Shown here piece after piece: positions 52,000 through 60,937 of a DNA stretch of 64,000 nucleotides. Below the pieces are notes generated by a model. It saw nothing but the letters and a program-made list of their open reading frames with translations, was not told the DNA's origin and ran no database searches. Position numbers and translations under genes: made by a program. The DNA comes from VAXT01 sp963728535 (lineage in GTDB: Bacteria > Actinomycetota > Thermoleophilia > Gaiellales > Gaiellaceae), in contig CAVSKK010000001.1 of the NCBI GenBank assembly GCA_963728535.1, forward strand, positions 2,418,001 to 2,482,000. Reading direction: 5' to 3'. How positions within the stretch are numbered: the first letter of the stretch is position 1; the number at the start of each line of letters is the position of its first letter.

Positions 52000-53037
52000 T
52001 CGACCGCCTCCTCGACGAGATGGCAGGCGACTTCGTGGCCCGGTCTCGATCGTGCGGAGGAGGGGACGCTCCGATCGTCTGCCGGCCGTACAGCAGCTGC
52101 TGCGTCAGGGAGGCAATGGGGGCAACGGGGATGGAAGCGACAGCCGCTCGGCGGGTCGCGCAGATCGGGCGGCGAGCCGGGAATTCCCGTGAGTGCGGGT
52201 CAACGGGCCGGTCAGCGGCGGGAACGACTGCAGAAGCCCCTGCGTGTACGGGTGCTGCGGGTTCGACGCCGAGGCGCTCTGCCGGAGCGCTCTCGACGAT
52301 CTCTCCCGCGTACATGATCGCGATCCGGTCTGCGAACTCGAGCAGGAGCGAGAGGTCGTGCGTGATGAAGAGCACCGCGAAGCCGAAGTCGCGCTTCAGC
52401 GCCTCGACCTGCTGGAGGATCTCGCGCTGCACCACGACGTCGAGCGCGGTCGTCGGCTCGTCCATGATGATCAGCTCCGGGCTCGAGCGCGAGCGCCATC
52501 GCGATCACGACGCGCTGGCGCATGCCGCCCGAGAGCTCGTGCGGGTAGGCGCGGGCGCGGCTGTCGGTCGATGCCGACCAGCTCGAGCAGCTCGCCCGTA
52601 CGCGAGAGCGCCCGCCGCCGGTCGATCTGTTCGTGCGCTCGCATCGCGTCCACGAACTGGTCGCCGACGCGCATCACCGGGTTGAGCGCGTTCATCGCGC
52701 TCTGCAAGACCATGGACACGTTGCGCCAGCGGAAGCGGCGCAGCTCCTCTGTCGCTTTGCCGAGGAGGTTCTCGCCCTCGAAGAGGATGCTGCCGCCGGC
52801 GATGCGAGCGGGCGGGCGAAGGATCTGCATCACCGCGTTCGCGATGGTCGTCTTGCCGCAGCCGGACTCGCCGGCGAGCCCGAGCATCTCGCCCTCGCGA
52901 ATCGTGAGGTCGACGCCGTCCACTGCGCGGGCGCGCTTCTGCGCCGAACGCCGTAGTCGACGGTGAGCTGCTGCAGCTCGAGCAGCGTCGCTTCGCGCGA
53001 CCGCTTCACCGGTCGGCTCCTCGACGAGGCTCGTCAT
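51996..53037 (-). pseudogene. oligosaccharide/peptide ABC importer ATPase (OppD-like), about six frameshifts
   Basis: Reconstructed, this is a normal OppD ATPase: MTSLVEEPTGEAVARS, LLELQQLTVDYGVR, LGLAGESGCGKTTIANAVM (Walker A), MVLQSAMNALNPVM, PHELSGGMRQRVVIAMALAL (signature), IIMDEPTTALDVV (Walker B), and the oligosaccharide/peptide loop HPYTQGLL with CRFHPRCPHC. Frames change near 52991, 52937, 52560, 52484, 52258 and 52199. Five need one base removed; 52937 needs two removed or one added. The restored stop (51996-51998) overlaps the OppF start. Confidence 0.83.
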
Positions 53038-54038
53038 GTCGGTCTCCGCCGCGCGTCGAGACGCCCGCCGAGGCGCCGGCAGCCGCCTGCGCCGCGGCTT
53101 GCGCTCGGTTCGCAGGCGCGGGTTGGTGAACTCGTCGATGCCGGCGAGCAGCAGCACGAGGCCGAGGACCGTGAACGCGAGCGCGGCGCCGGGGAAGAAG
53201 AAGGGCCACCACTCGCCCTGCAGCACGGTCGAGTTCGTCTGCGCCCAGTAGAGGGTCACGCCCCAGCTCGTCTGCGACATGTCGCCGAAGCCGAGGAACT
53301 CGAGCCCGGCGTCGATGAGGAGCGCGATGTAGAAGACGAGCACGAACGCCGCCGCGATCCGGCTGATCATGTTCGGGACGAGCTCGCCGAAGACGATCCG
53401 CGACGTCGACTCGCCGGAAGCCTTGGCGGCATGGACGAAGTCGCGGCTCTTCAGCGACAACGCCTGCGCCGCGCAGGATCCGCGCTTCGAACGCCCAGAG
53501 GACGAGCCGCGAGGACGATGATCATCGTCGCCATCCGCGGTCTCCTCGGTATAGCCGGACATGACGACGAGGAGCGGGATCGGCGGGATCGACGAGAAAG
53601 ACGTTGATCAGGAAGTTCACGACGTCGTCGAAGAGCCCGCCGACGTAGGGCGGCCGTGATGCCGAGGAACGGCGGCGATGCCGGTAGCGAGGACGGCCGG
53701 CCAGCGAAACCGAGCATCAAGCGAGCGGCGTGCGCCGACTACGACCTGGGAGAAGATGTCGCTGCCCTGATCGGTCGTTCCGAACAGGTGGTCCCAGGAT
53801 GGGCGCCTGGCCAAGCGCCTCCAGGTTGAAGGCGTTCGGGTCGTCGACCGAGATCAACGGCGCGATCAGCCGCGATGAGCACGGCGAAGCCGACCATCGC
53901 GGCGCCGAGGCGAGCCTTCGGGTTGGCGAACAGGAGCGAGACCCAGCCCGGGACGCGGAAGTTGCGGCGGACGCGTTTCGGCGCTACTTCCCGGGAGAGG
54001 TCGATGGCGGGGCCGAGTGTCGGGTCGAGCTGCGACAT
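53034..54038 (-). pseudogene. ABC importer permease (OppC-like), about thirteen frameshifts
   Basis: The most broken gene. In order the frames give SREVAPKRVRRNFRVPGW, LIAPLISVDDPNAFNLEALG, SWDHLFGTTDQGSDIFSQVV, VLATGIAA, FLGITAA, YVGGLFDDVVNFLINVFLV, IPPIPLLVVMSGYTEE, MATMIIVL, LVLWAFEARILR, then AQALSLKSRDFVHAAKASGE (EAA loop region) and ISRIAAAFVLVFYIALLIDA, a standard DppC/OppC permease. Shifts are spread through 53445-53875 and nearly all need one base removed. ATG 54038 abuts the OppB stop. Confidence 0.8.
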
Positions 54039-55025
54039 CAGGCGGTCCGCAGGCGCGGGTCGAGGACGAGGTTGAGCACGTCCATGAGCAGATTCGCGAC
54101 GATCACGCAGACCGAGAGCACGACGAGCAGGGCCTGCGCGAGGGCGTAGTCGTTCCCGAGCACGGCCTGCTGGAGCGTCAGGCCGGCCCCTGGGTAGCTG
54201 AAGATGTACTCGACGAAGACGAGCCCGCCGACAGCGCTCGCGAACAGCGCGGCGAACCCGTTCAGCGGCGGCAGGATCGCATTCCGCCCCGCGTACCGCG
54301 TCATCACGCGCCGGTCGCGCAGCCCTTTGGCGTGCGCCATCGTCACGTAGTCCTCGCCGATCGTGTTGATCATCACGGTGCGCATGTTGAGCATCCAGCC
54401 GCCCGTGTACGCGGCGAGAATGACGAGGATCGGCAGCTGGGCGTGCCGGAACGCGCTCGAGAGGAACTCCCAGTTCAAGCCCGGGGTGAGCTCGGTGCCA
54501 TAGGCGTGCTGGATCGGAAACCAGCCCGCCTTCAGCCCGAGGAAGTAGAGCCCGAGGAGGGCCGTGAAGAACGCGGGGAATGCGCTGAGCGCCATGAAGC
54601 CCGGGACGAAGACGCTGTCGACGAAACCGCCGCGGCGCCAGGCGGCGAACATCCCGATCGCCGTGCCGAGGATGAACGAGAGGAAGAAGGCGACCCCGAC
54701 CAGGAAGATCGAGTAGGGGAGCGTGCTCCCGACCACCTCGGAAACGGGTGTCGGGTAATTCGACGTCGAGACTCCGAAGTCGAGGTGCACGATGCGGCTC
54801 AGGTACGTGACGTAGTCCTGCCAGATCGAGTTCTTGCCGCCACCGAGGAGTGCCTCGTAGGTCTGCGACGATCCCCGGGTTTGCCTGGAGCTGCGCCGGG
54901 GTCAGGTGCTGCAGGATTCCGTCGATCGGGCTCCCGGGCATCAGGCGCGGAAGCAGGAAGTTGATCGTCAGCGCGACCCACAGCGCGAAGACGTAGAAGA
55001 CGAGCCGACGGGCGAACCAGCGCAT
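54038..55025 (-). pseudogene. ABC importer permease (OppB-like), one frameshift
   Basis: A DppB/OppB permease of about 328 residues: MRWFARRLVFYVFALWVALT with LPRLMPGSPIDGIL at the start, then, after a shift near 54868, TYEALLGGGKNSIWQDYVTY, LDFGVSTSNYPTPVSEVV, and DYVTMAHAKGLRDRRVMTRY (EAA-type coupling helix). Removing one base near 54868 restores the protein. ATG 55025; the stop shares one base with the OppC start. Confidence 0.87.
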
Positions 55026-55042
55026 GCTCGGTCCTAGGAGGG

Positions 55043-55083
55043 TAAACGGCGGGCGGAGTGAAGGGGAGGCCGCCCGCCGTTTA
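55043..55083 (-). promoter_or_regulatory. 14-bp perfect intercistronic stem-loop between binding protein and permease genes
   Basis: TAAACGGCGGGCGG at 55043-55056 is exactly complementary to CCGCCCGCCGTTTA at 55070-55083, with a 13-nt loop. It lies just after the binding-protein stop (55103) and before the permease start (55025) on the minus strand. Such hairpins after solute-binding-protein genes protect the upstream mRNA and reduce permease expression, as in malE-malF. There is no U-tract, so it is probably not a full terminator. Confidence 0.75.
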
Positions 55084-55102
55084 TCGCTCGCCTAGAAGAC
55101 CC

Positions 55103-56845
55103 TCACGGGCCGACCTTGCCGCCCGGGCAGATCCGGGTGAACGACAGGATGTTGTCGGGGAATGTCGTGAAGATCGGGTCACCGAAGAAGTTCTTCTTCG
55201 TGCAGTAGCAGTGGAAGTACCGAGTGCTGTACGTCGACCAGCGCGGGCCGATGAAGAGGGGCACGATCGGGAGGTGGTTGAGGAAGAGCGACTGCAGCTG
55301 CGTGGCGATCTTCCGCTGCTTCCGCTCGACCAACGTCACCTTCCACTTGTTGAGCAGCGTCGTCGCCTGCGCATCGGCGAAGTGCGACCAGTTCCCGGTC
55401 GTCTCTCCGCTCTCACCAGGCGGGACGTACGCGTTCTGCGACATGTTCGAGTAGAAGTAGCCGTAGGGCGAGCCCTGTGATGCGCCCTGCCAGAGGAGCG
55501 TCGGGAACTTGGTCGCGAAGGCGCCGGGCTGCCAGGCACCCCAGTCGGGCTCGAGCTCGACCTGGGAGTCGATCCCGATCTCACGCAGGTTCCGCGTGAT
55601 GATCTGGTTCGACGCGACCCAGTCCGACCAGCCCGGCGATGACGTGGATGTCGAGCTCGACCTCGTTTCCGCGCGGGTCGATCAGCCGGCTGCCGCGATA
55701 GGTGAAGCCGGCATCGGTCAGGAGCTTCCTCGCGGCGGGTGGGTTGTACGCGGCCATCGTCTTGGCGCGCGTCTTCACGGCCTTGTCCGTCACCCATTTC
55801 GGGAACAGCCCGTTCAGGCCGATCGCGTCGGTCGGTGGGGCGTACCCATATTCGCCGAGCTTGGAGACCGTCTTGCGGTCGATTGCGCGGCTGAGTGCCT
55901 TGCGGAACGGCGCGAGGCTGTACGGGTACTTCGACGTGTCGAGGGTCAGCGAGATCGGGTACGCCGTCGTCGCGTAGAACGCGTGGAAGTGCTTCGGGTC
56001 CTTCGCCTCGTACGCCCGCTCGACGTTCGGGACGAAGTTGTGCGTCCAGTCGACCTGGCCGCTCTGGATGAGCGCGAGAGCCGCATCGTTCGACGCCGCC
56101 CGCACGTACTCGAGGCACGCGATCTTCGGCTGGCCCCTGCGCCAGTAGCGCGGGTTCTTGTTGAAGACGTAGCTCTGCGAGGTGAAGCGCGCGACCACGT
56201 TGAACGGGCCCGAGCTGACCGGCTTCGTGTTGTTGAAGGTCGCGACGTTGATCGATCTTCGACCAGACGTGCTGTGGGACGACGAACAGACGGTTCACCG
56301 TGGCGGCGATGAACTGCGAGTCAGGCGTCTTCAGGTTGACGATGACCTTGTACCGCCCTCTCGCCTTGACGGAGGCGATGTTGTTGCCGGCTCCGGTCAG
56401 CCCGACGCGGTCCATCATCTTGTCCTGGCGCCCGGCCAGGAAGCTGTACACCACGTCGGCCGAGTCGAGCTTCTGGCCGTCAGACCACTTGGCGTTCCGG
56501 GCGAGGTTCAGCGTGAGCGTCTTGTTGCCGTTGCTCCACTTCCACGAGCGGGCGAGCCACGGAACTGGCTTGAGGCCGCCCTGGCCCGTGACGATCAGCG
56601 GCTCGTAGAACGCGCCCTGGACGAAGGCGCCGCTGGGCAGGCCGGTCGCGGTGTATGGGTTGAAGTTCTTGGTGAAGGTTGGGTCGCCGGAGCCCGTCAT
56701 GACGAGGCATTTGTGGCCCGCCGAAATCGTCATCTTGCTCTTGACGGCCGCCGTACTGGACGTCGTGAGTGCTGCTGCAAGGGCGAGGCAAGCCCCGGCG
56801 ACAGCGATCACGATCCAGCGAGTCGAGGGAGTGCTTGCGTCGCAT
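55103..56845 (-). pseudogene. oligosaccharide/peptide ABC importer substrate-binding protein, about three frameshifts
   Basis: Reconstructed length about 580 residues, an SBP_bac_5 (DppA/cellobiose-type) protein. The signal region WIVIAVAGACLALAAALTTS, then FNPYTATGLPSGAFVQGAFY, LKPVPWLARSWKWSNGNKTL and NARWSDG-type segment AKWSDGQKLDSADVVYSF are classic; FRKALSRAIDRKTVSKLGEY and NHLPIVPLFIGPRW follow. Frames change near 56835, 56250 and 55630, each repaired by removing one base (the second could be a 4-nt duplication, ATCGATC). ATG 56845 has AAAGGA upstream. No Cys lipobox is evident. Confidence 0.85.
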
Positions 56846-56890
56846 CGGCTGTCCTTTCTTGCGCGGGGGAGCGCAGGGTTGGCACGTGTT

Positions 56891-56939
56891 TCCGAAAACG
56901 TTTCCGGAATCGTTAACAGGTCGTTAAGCAGGAAGTCAA
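56891..56939 (-). promoter_or_regulatory. promoter and LacI-type operator of the importer operon
   Basis: On the minus strand TTGACT (56934-56939) and TTAACG (56911-56916) are spaced by 17 bases, a plausible -35/-10 pair. Immediately downstream, covering the expected start point, is TCCGAAAACGTTTCCGGA (56891-56908), a near-perfect palindrome with the central CG of LacI-family operators. A bound repressor would block transcription of the importer and GH1 genes. Confidence 0.65.
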
Positions 56940-56979
56940 GACCTTTTTCGCAAATTGCGGCGAAAATCGGGTGGTGTTC

Positions 56980-56997
56980 TTCCGGAACGTTCCGGAA
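56980..56997 (+). promoter_or_regulatory. perfect LacI-type operator upstream of LacI regulator 2
   Basis: TTCCGGAACGTTCCGGAA is a perfect 18-bp palindrome with a central CG. It shares TCCGGAA and the ACGTT core with the operator at 56891-56908, 72 bases away, so one repressor dimer or tetramer could bind both and loop the DNA, controlling both divergent transcripts and giving autoregulation. Confidence 0.75.
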
Positions 56998-57046
56998 CAT
57001 GCTTCAATGAGCCGATGGCGCAGATCGACCTCTCAGCGGCACGACG

Positions 57047-58045
57047 ATGCGGCAGATCGCCGACAAGGCCGGCGTCTCGATCGCGACCGTCTCGCGAGTG
57101 CTCAATGGGCGTGGCGACGTCTCGGACGAGACGCGCGACCTTGTCAGCCGCGTGATCCGAGAGAACGGCTACACCGCGAATCGGGGCGCACGCGGTCTGT
57201 CGGCGGGCCGAACCGGGCTGGTCGGCGTCGTCGTCCCGCTTGTGTATCCCGCGTACTTCTCGGGCATCCTCGCTGGCGCCGCCGAGGCGCTCTTCGAGCG
57301 GGACCTGCAGATCGTGCTCTCGCCCACGGGCCACGAGCACGACCGCGAGGTCTCGGTGCTCGACCGCCTGCACGGCGTGACCGACGGCTCGCTGATCATC
57401 CTGCCCGAGGAGTCGAGCGAGGAGCTCGAACGGCATCTCGACAGCGGCTATCGCTTCGTCGTGCTCGACCCGCTGATGCCGCTCGCCGCGCGAATCCCCT
57501 CGGTCTCGGCCGCGCACGGGTCCGGCGCGGACCAGGCGATGAGGCATCTGTTGGAGCTCGGGCATCGAAGGATCGCGGAGATCACCGGGCCTCACGGGTG
57601 GATCGCGACCGAGGACCGCCGCCGCGGCTACCGCGCCGCGCTGGCATCGGCAGGGATCCTCCTCGACCCTGCGCTCGAGGTCGAATCGATCCCGGAGATC
57701 GACCCGGGGCGGGACGCCGCGAACACACTGCTCGCGCTCCCCGACCCGCCAACCGCGATCTTCGCGTTCAACGACAACATCGCGATCGGCGCCCTGCAAG
57801 CCGCGCGAGCGCGGGGCCTGCGCGTCCCCGACGATCTGTCGATCGTGGGCTTCGATGACGTCGAGCACGCGACGATCGTGACGCCGCCGCTGACCACGGT
57901 TCGCCAGCCCCTGGCCGAAATGGGACGAACCGCCGTGAGCCTGCTGAGCAGGTTCATGGACGGACAGAGCTTCGAGACTCTTCACGTCGAGCTGGCGACG
58001 CGGCTCGTCGTCCGCGACTCGACGGCGCCGCCGAGACAAGCCTGA
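57047..58045 (+). CDS. LacI family regulator 2
   Basis: A 332-residue repressor. MRQIADKAGVSIATVSRVLN is the DNA-binding helix-turn-helix; GHRRIAEITGPHGWIATEDR, IFAFNDNIAIGALQAARARG and IVGFDDVEHATIVTPPLTTV are sensor-domain blocks. Divergent from the importer operon with two matching operators between, so it most likely represses that operon until a beta-glucoside binds. ATG 57047 lacks the usual few preceding residues; ATG 57015 exists in another frame. Confidence 0.9.
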   Translation: MRQIADKAGVSIATVSRVLNGRGDVSDETRDLVSRVIRENGYTANRGARGLSAGRTGLVGVVVPLVYPAYFSGILAGAAEALFERDLQIVLSPTGHEHDREVSVLDRLHGVTDGSLIILPEESSEELERHLDSGYRFVVLDPLMPLAARIPSVSAAHGSGADQAMRHLLELGHRRIAEITGPHGWIATEDRRRGYRAALASAGILLDPALEVESIPEIDPGRDAANTLLALPDPPTAIFAFNDNIAIGALQAARARGLRVPDDLSIVGFDDVEHATIVTPPLTTVRQPLAEMGRTAVSLLSRFMDGQSFETLHVELATRLVVRDSTAPPRQA

Positions 58046-58092
58046 GCGAGTCGCGCGCTGCGCCTTCGACCGCTGCCCTAAAGTCCCGACGG

Positions 58093-59025
58093 ATGGCGAC
58101 GACCCACGCGTTCCCGAACGACCGCGCCCACTTCACCTGGGATGCCGACAACGAGCCGGTGCTCATGATCGAGAGCGGCGACACGGTGGTCTACGAGACC
58201 CGGGATGTGAGCGACAACCAGATCACGCCCGACTCGACCGCCGAGGCCATCGCCGACCTCGATTGGTCGCGGGTGTACCCGCTGTCGGGACCGGTGCGCG
58301 TGGAAGGAGCCGAGCCGGGCGACGCGCTCGCGATCGAGATCCTGGCGATGGAGACGCGCGGCTGGGGCTACACGCTGATCATCCCCGGCTTCGGCCTGCT
58401 GCCCGACGACTTCCCGGATCCGTACATTCGCGTGTTCGACCTCTCGAACGGCGAGTTCGCGTATCTGCGCGACGACATCGCGATCCCGATCGAGCCCTTC
58501 TTCGGGACGATGGGTGTCTGTCCCGCAGGCGCGAAGGAGCAGGCGGTCATGCCACCCGGCAGGTTCGGGGGGAACATGGACACGAGGCAGCTCGTGGCCG
58601 GGACGACCCTCTATCTGCCGGTCGAGGTCGACGGCGCGCTGTTCAGCTGCGGCGACGCACACGCCGCCCAGGGCGACGGTGAGGTGTGCGTGACGGGCAT
58701 CGAGGCGCCGATGCACGGCGAGCTCCGCTTCACGCTCCAGAAGGGACGCCGGCTGCCGGCGCCGCAGTACCTGACCCAAGGCGCGCTGACGCCGCGCGTG
58801 GACGCCGGCGGTTGGTACGGGACGACCGGAGTCGGGCCCGATCTCTACGCAGCCGCGCAGGACGCCGTACGCGCCATGGTCGACCACCTCGCCGAGGAGT
58901 ACGACCTCTCGCGGGAGGACGCGTATGTGCTGTCCAGCCTCTGCGTCGACCTGAGGTTCTCGGAGGTAGTCGACGCGGGGCAGTACGTGGTTAGTGCGCT
59001 GCTCCCCCTGGCGGTGTTTACGTGA
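58093..59025 (+). CDS. acetamidase/formamidase family protein
   Basis: A 310-residue FmdA/AmdA-type amidase. ARDRIAHF-type opening NDRAHFTWDADNEPVLMI, GPVRVEGAEPGDALAIEIL, IIPGFGLLPDDFP, PIEPFFGTMGVCPAGAKEQA, PPGRFGGNMDTRQLVAGTTL and FSCGDAHAAQGDGEVCVTGI are all family blocks, the last holding metal-site residues. It hydrolyses short amides such as acetamide or formamide to ammonia and acid. No link to the LacI gene 47 nt upstream is obvious. Confidence 0.92.
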   Translation: MATTHAFPNDRAHFTWDADNEPVLMIESGDTVVYETRDVSDNQITPDSTAEAIADLDWSRVYPLSGPVRVEGAEPGDALAIEILAMETRGWGYTLIIPGFGLLPDDFPDPYIRVFDLSNGEFAYLRDDIAIPIEPFFGTMGVCPAGAKEQAVMPPGRFGGNMDTRQLVAGTTLYLPVEVDGALFSCGDAHAAQGDGEVCVTGIEAPMHGELRFTLQKGRRLPAPQYLTQGALTPRVDAGGWYGTTGVGPDLYAAAQDAVRAMVDHLAEEYDLSREDAYVLSSLCVDLRFSEVVDAGQYVVSALLPLAVFT

Positions 59026-59071
59026 CCCGGCTGTTCATCTAGCTAGCATCAGCACGAGGATCGAGGAACCG

Positions 59072-59407
59072 ATGGCAAGCGAATCACGACAAGCGCGCGC
59101 GGGGCGCAACGAGTCGCTGTTCCGTGAAGTCAACGAGCGAATCGACGAGTCCGCGAGCGACATCAGCCCGATGTTCACGGAGTTCGTGTGCGAATGCTCG
59201 AGCGACTCATGCTTCGACCACGTGTCGCTGACCTCCCAGGAGTACACGGAGGTGCGGAAGATGGGGCCGGTCTATTTCGCCGTTACTCCCGGTCACGCGG
59301 ATCCAGAGGTAGAAAGGATCGTCGGGGGTGAGCCTGACCGCTACGACATCGTTGAGAAGCAGGGGGTCGCAGCTGAAGTGGCGACCGAGCTTGAGCCTGA
59401 TTCTTAG
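59072..59407 (+). CDS. small Cys-motif protein, actinomycetote-type
   Basis: A 111-residue soluble acidic protein. FVCECSSDSCFDHVSLTSQE contains CxCx5C, likely a metal or iron-sulfur site, followed by VYFAVTPGHADPEVERIVGG and DRYDIVEKQG. I know this pattern from many high-GC actinobacterial genomes without known function. ATG 59072 with GAGGA about 10 nt upstream; an upstream reading runs back into the amidase gene. Confidence 0.7.
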   Translation: MASESRQARAGRNESLFREVNERIDESASDISPMFTEFVCECSSDSCFDHVSLTSQEYTEVRKMGPVYFAVTPGHADPEVERIVGGEPDRYDIVEKQGVAAEVATELEPDS

Positions 59408-59413
59408 CCGAGT

Positions 59414-60208
59414 TTACGAGCAGGCGTTCACATAGAAGGCGAGGTACTCCGCGAAATGCCGGTCCCAGTAGGGCCCGGTGTGGCCGCCAGGCCAGACGTG
59501 GAAGCTGACGTCGGCGCCGTCGGCCTCGAGCTCGCGGGCCAGCGTCTCTGTTGCGGGGAGAAGAGAGTCCTGGTCGCCGACGTCGAGCCAGACCGGCGCG
59601 TCGTAGGGCGATGTGCTGCGCGCCAGGGTCAACAGGTCGTGGCGGGCGAAGTCGGCGGGGTCGTCGAACGCGAACAAGGCGTCATCCGAGCCACTGGTGT
59701 AGACGGCCGGCGAATGGCCACCGACCGCGCAGAAGCGCTCTGGTGCGAGCCGTCCGAGGTCGAGGGCGCCGAAGCCGCCCATCGAGATCCCGCCGATCGC
59801 GACGCGCTCGGGGTCCGCGCCGCTGCGTTCGAGGGCGGCCGGAATCACCTCGTCGAGGACGTACGAGCCCCACGGCGCCTCGTCGCGATCGTGCCACCAG
59901 CCGGTTTGGCCTTCGGGCAGCAGCACAACCGGCGCCCGGTTGCCGAGCCGGCGGAGCGCCGCGATCAGGCCGGGAGAAACCGTCCCGCCGGGTGTGCCGC
60001 CGTATCCGTGCAGGAAGACGAGCAGCGAGCGTCCCTGACCGCCCCCCGCCGGGGTCACGAGCTCTTCGTACATCGTCCGGCCGAGGAGCTTGCTCTGCAA
60101 CGCGAGCGTCGTTTCCTTCGGCGGCGCCGCGAGCTCCTGCTCCGTCGAGCCGCACGCGGAGAGCACGCTCACGAGCGCGGCGAGCAAGATTGTGGCCGCG
60201 ATCCGCAT
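59414..60208 (-). CDS. lipoprotein esterase (alpha/beta hydrolase)
   Basis: About 264 residues from ATG 60208. The signal ends in a lipobox (LSACG), so it is probably a membrane-anchored lipoprotein facing outside. LLVFLHGYGGTPGGTVS has the oxyanion region, IGGISMGGFGALDLG the nucleophile Ser in GISMG, LDVGDQDSLLPA the acid and VWPGGHTGPYWDRH the His. It resembles carbohydrate-esterase/PHB-depolymerase-type enzymes. Confidence 0.85.
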   Translation of the reverse strand: MRIAATILLAALVSVLSACGSTEQELAAPPKETTLALQSKLLGRTMYEELVTPAGGGQGRSLLVFLHGYGGTPGGTVSPGLIAALRRLGNRAPVVLLPEGQTGWWHDRDEAPWGSYVLDEVIPAALERSGADPERVAIGGISMGGFGALDLGRLAPERFCAVGGHSPAVYTSGSDDALFAFDDPADFARHDLLTLARSTSPYDAPVWLDVGDQDSLLPATETLARELEADGADVSFHVWPGGHTGPYWDRHFAEYLAFYVNACS

Positions 60209-60296
60209 TGCCACGATGCTAGTCGTGGGCACCGTGCACTCGGCCTCGAGGTCGTGAGACTCCTCGGTTACGAAGTGCTACACGGTGTTGCAACGC

Positions 60297-60316
60297 AAGA
60301 CCTGACACCGGGTCTT
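60297..60316. other. small hairpin with direct-repeat-like flanks
   Basis: AAGACC (60297-60302) and GGTCTT (60311-60316) form a 6-bp stem with loop TGACACCG, followed by TT. It lies in the 158-nt gap between the esterase and the ImmA-like gene (60209-60366), where I see no gene. It could be a terminator for neither strand convincingly; it also resembles short palindromic repeats scattered in related genomes. Confidence 0.35.
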
Positions 60317-60366
60317 TTCCGTCTCTCCCGTTCGCCGACGCCTACGCGCGCCTGAGAAGCCTTTGG

Positions 60367-60933
60367 CTAGGCCGCGTAGCTCTCGTAGCGCTGCCACAGA
60401 CGCATCCGCTTGATGCGGTAAATGACTAGCTCCTCGCTACAACCGTGGGACGCCGCGATCTCGCCAGCCGAGCAGCGATTGGCGATGTCGTGCTGGATCC
60501 GCTCCTTCGGTAGAAGCAGCGCGGCGCCGAGGTCGAAAGCTTCACTCTCCTGCGCGCGGTCGTAGGAACGCTCGAGGAAGCCCGTCTTCAGGTTGGTTGC
60601 GATGCGGCAAGGCTTGTGACCGAGCAGATGGTGCGCGAGTTCCTCCATGAGGGTCGCCGTCTGGCGTGCCTTTGACCTCGCGGAGTTCAGCACAATCATC
60701 AACGTGCCGTCGGCTACGCAGAACGCGAAGCCATCCCACTTGACCGCGCGCAATTGTCGCGCTAGGAGGCTGTCGCCGAAATCCTCTGGATAGAAGACCC
60801 GTGCCGGGAGAGCATCGACGAGACGGAGTGGATCGAGGACCGTAAGCTGATCGAGTCCCAGTTTGAGCCTGATCGCGGTGGCGTGACGTTCGATGCGCCA
60901 CTTGTCCTGGTAATCGCTGCGGTTATACGCCAC
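60367..60933 (-). CDS. ImmA/IrrE (M78) family peptidase with altered zinc motif
   Basis: A 188-residue protein from GTG 60933. LNSARSKARQTATLMEELAH with HLLGH places it in the M78/DUF955 family, and ESEAFDLGAALLLP is the third-ligand region of these enzymes, but the first zinc His of HExxH is Glu97 (EELAH). The end, CSAGEIAASHGCSEELVIYR, is an extra helix-turn-helix-like stretch. Encoded 4 nt after the XRE gene, it is probably the cognate anti-repressor that removes the XRE protein under stress. Confidence 0.82.
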   Translation of the reverse strand: MAYNRSDYQDKWRIERHATAIRLKLGLDQLTVLDPLRLVDALPARVFYPEDFGDSLLARQLRAVKWDGFAFCVADGTLMIVLNSARSKARQTATLMEELAHHLLGHKPCRIATNLKTGFLERSYDRAQESEAFDLGAALLLPKERIQHDIANRCSAGEIAASHGCSEELVIYRIKRMRLWQRYESYAA

Positions 60934-60937
60934 GGCG

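Noticed and set aside
51014..56845. Programmed frameshifting as an explanation for the broken importer genes
   Set aside because: There are about 25 shifts without a shared slippery sequence or stimulatory structure; no known bacterial gene needs so many.
60297..60316. Rho-independent terminator
   Set aside because: Only a 6-bp stem, four Ts at most on the plus strand where no gene ends, and none after it on the minus strand. Kept only as a small hairpin.
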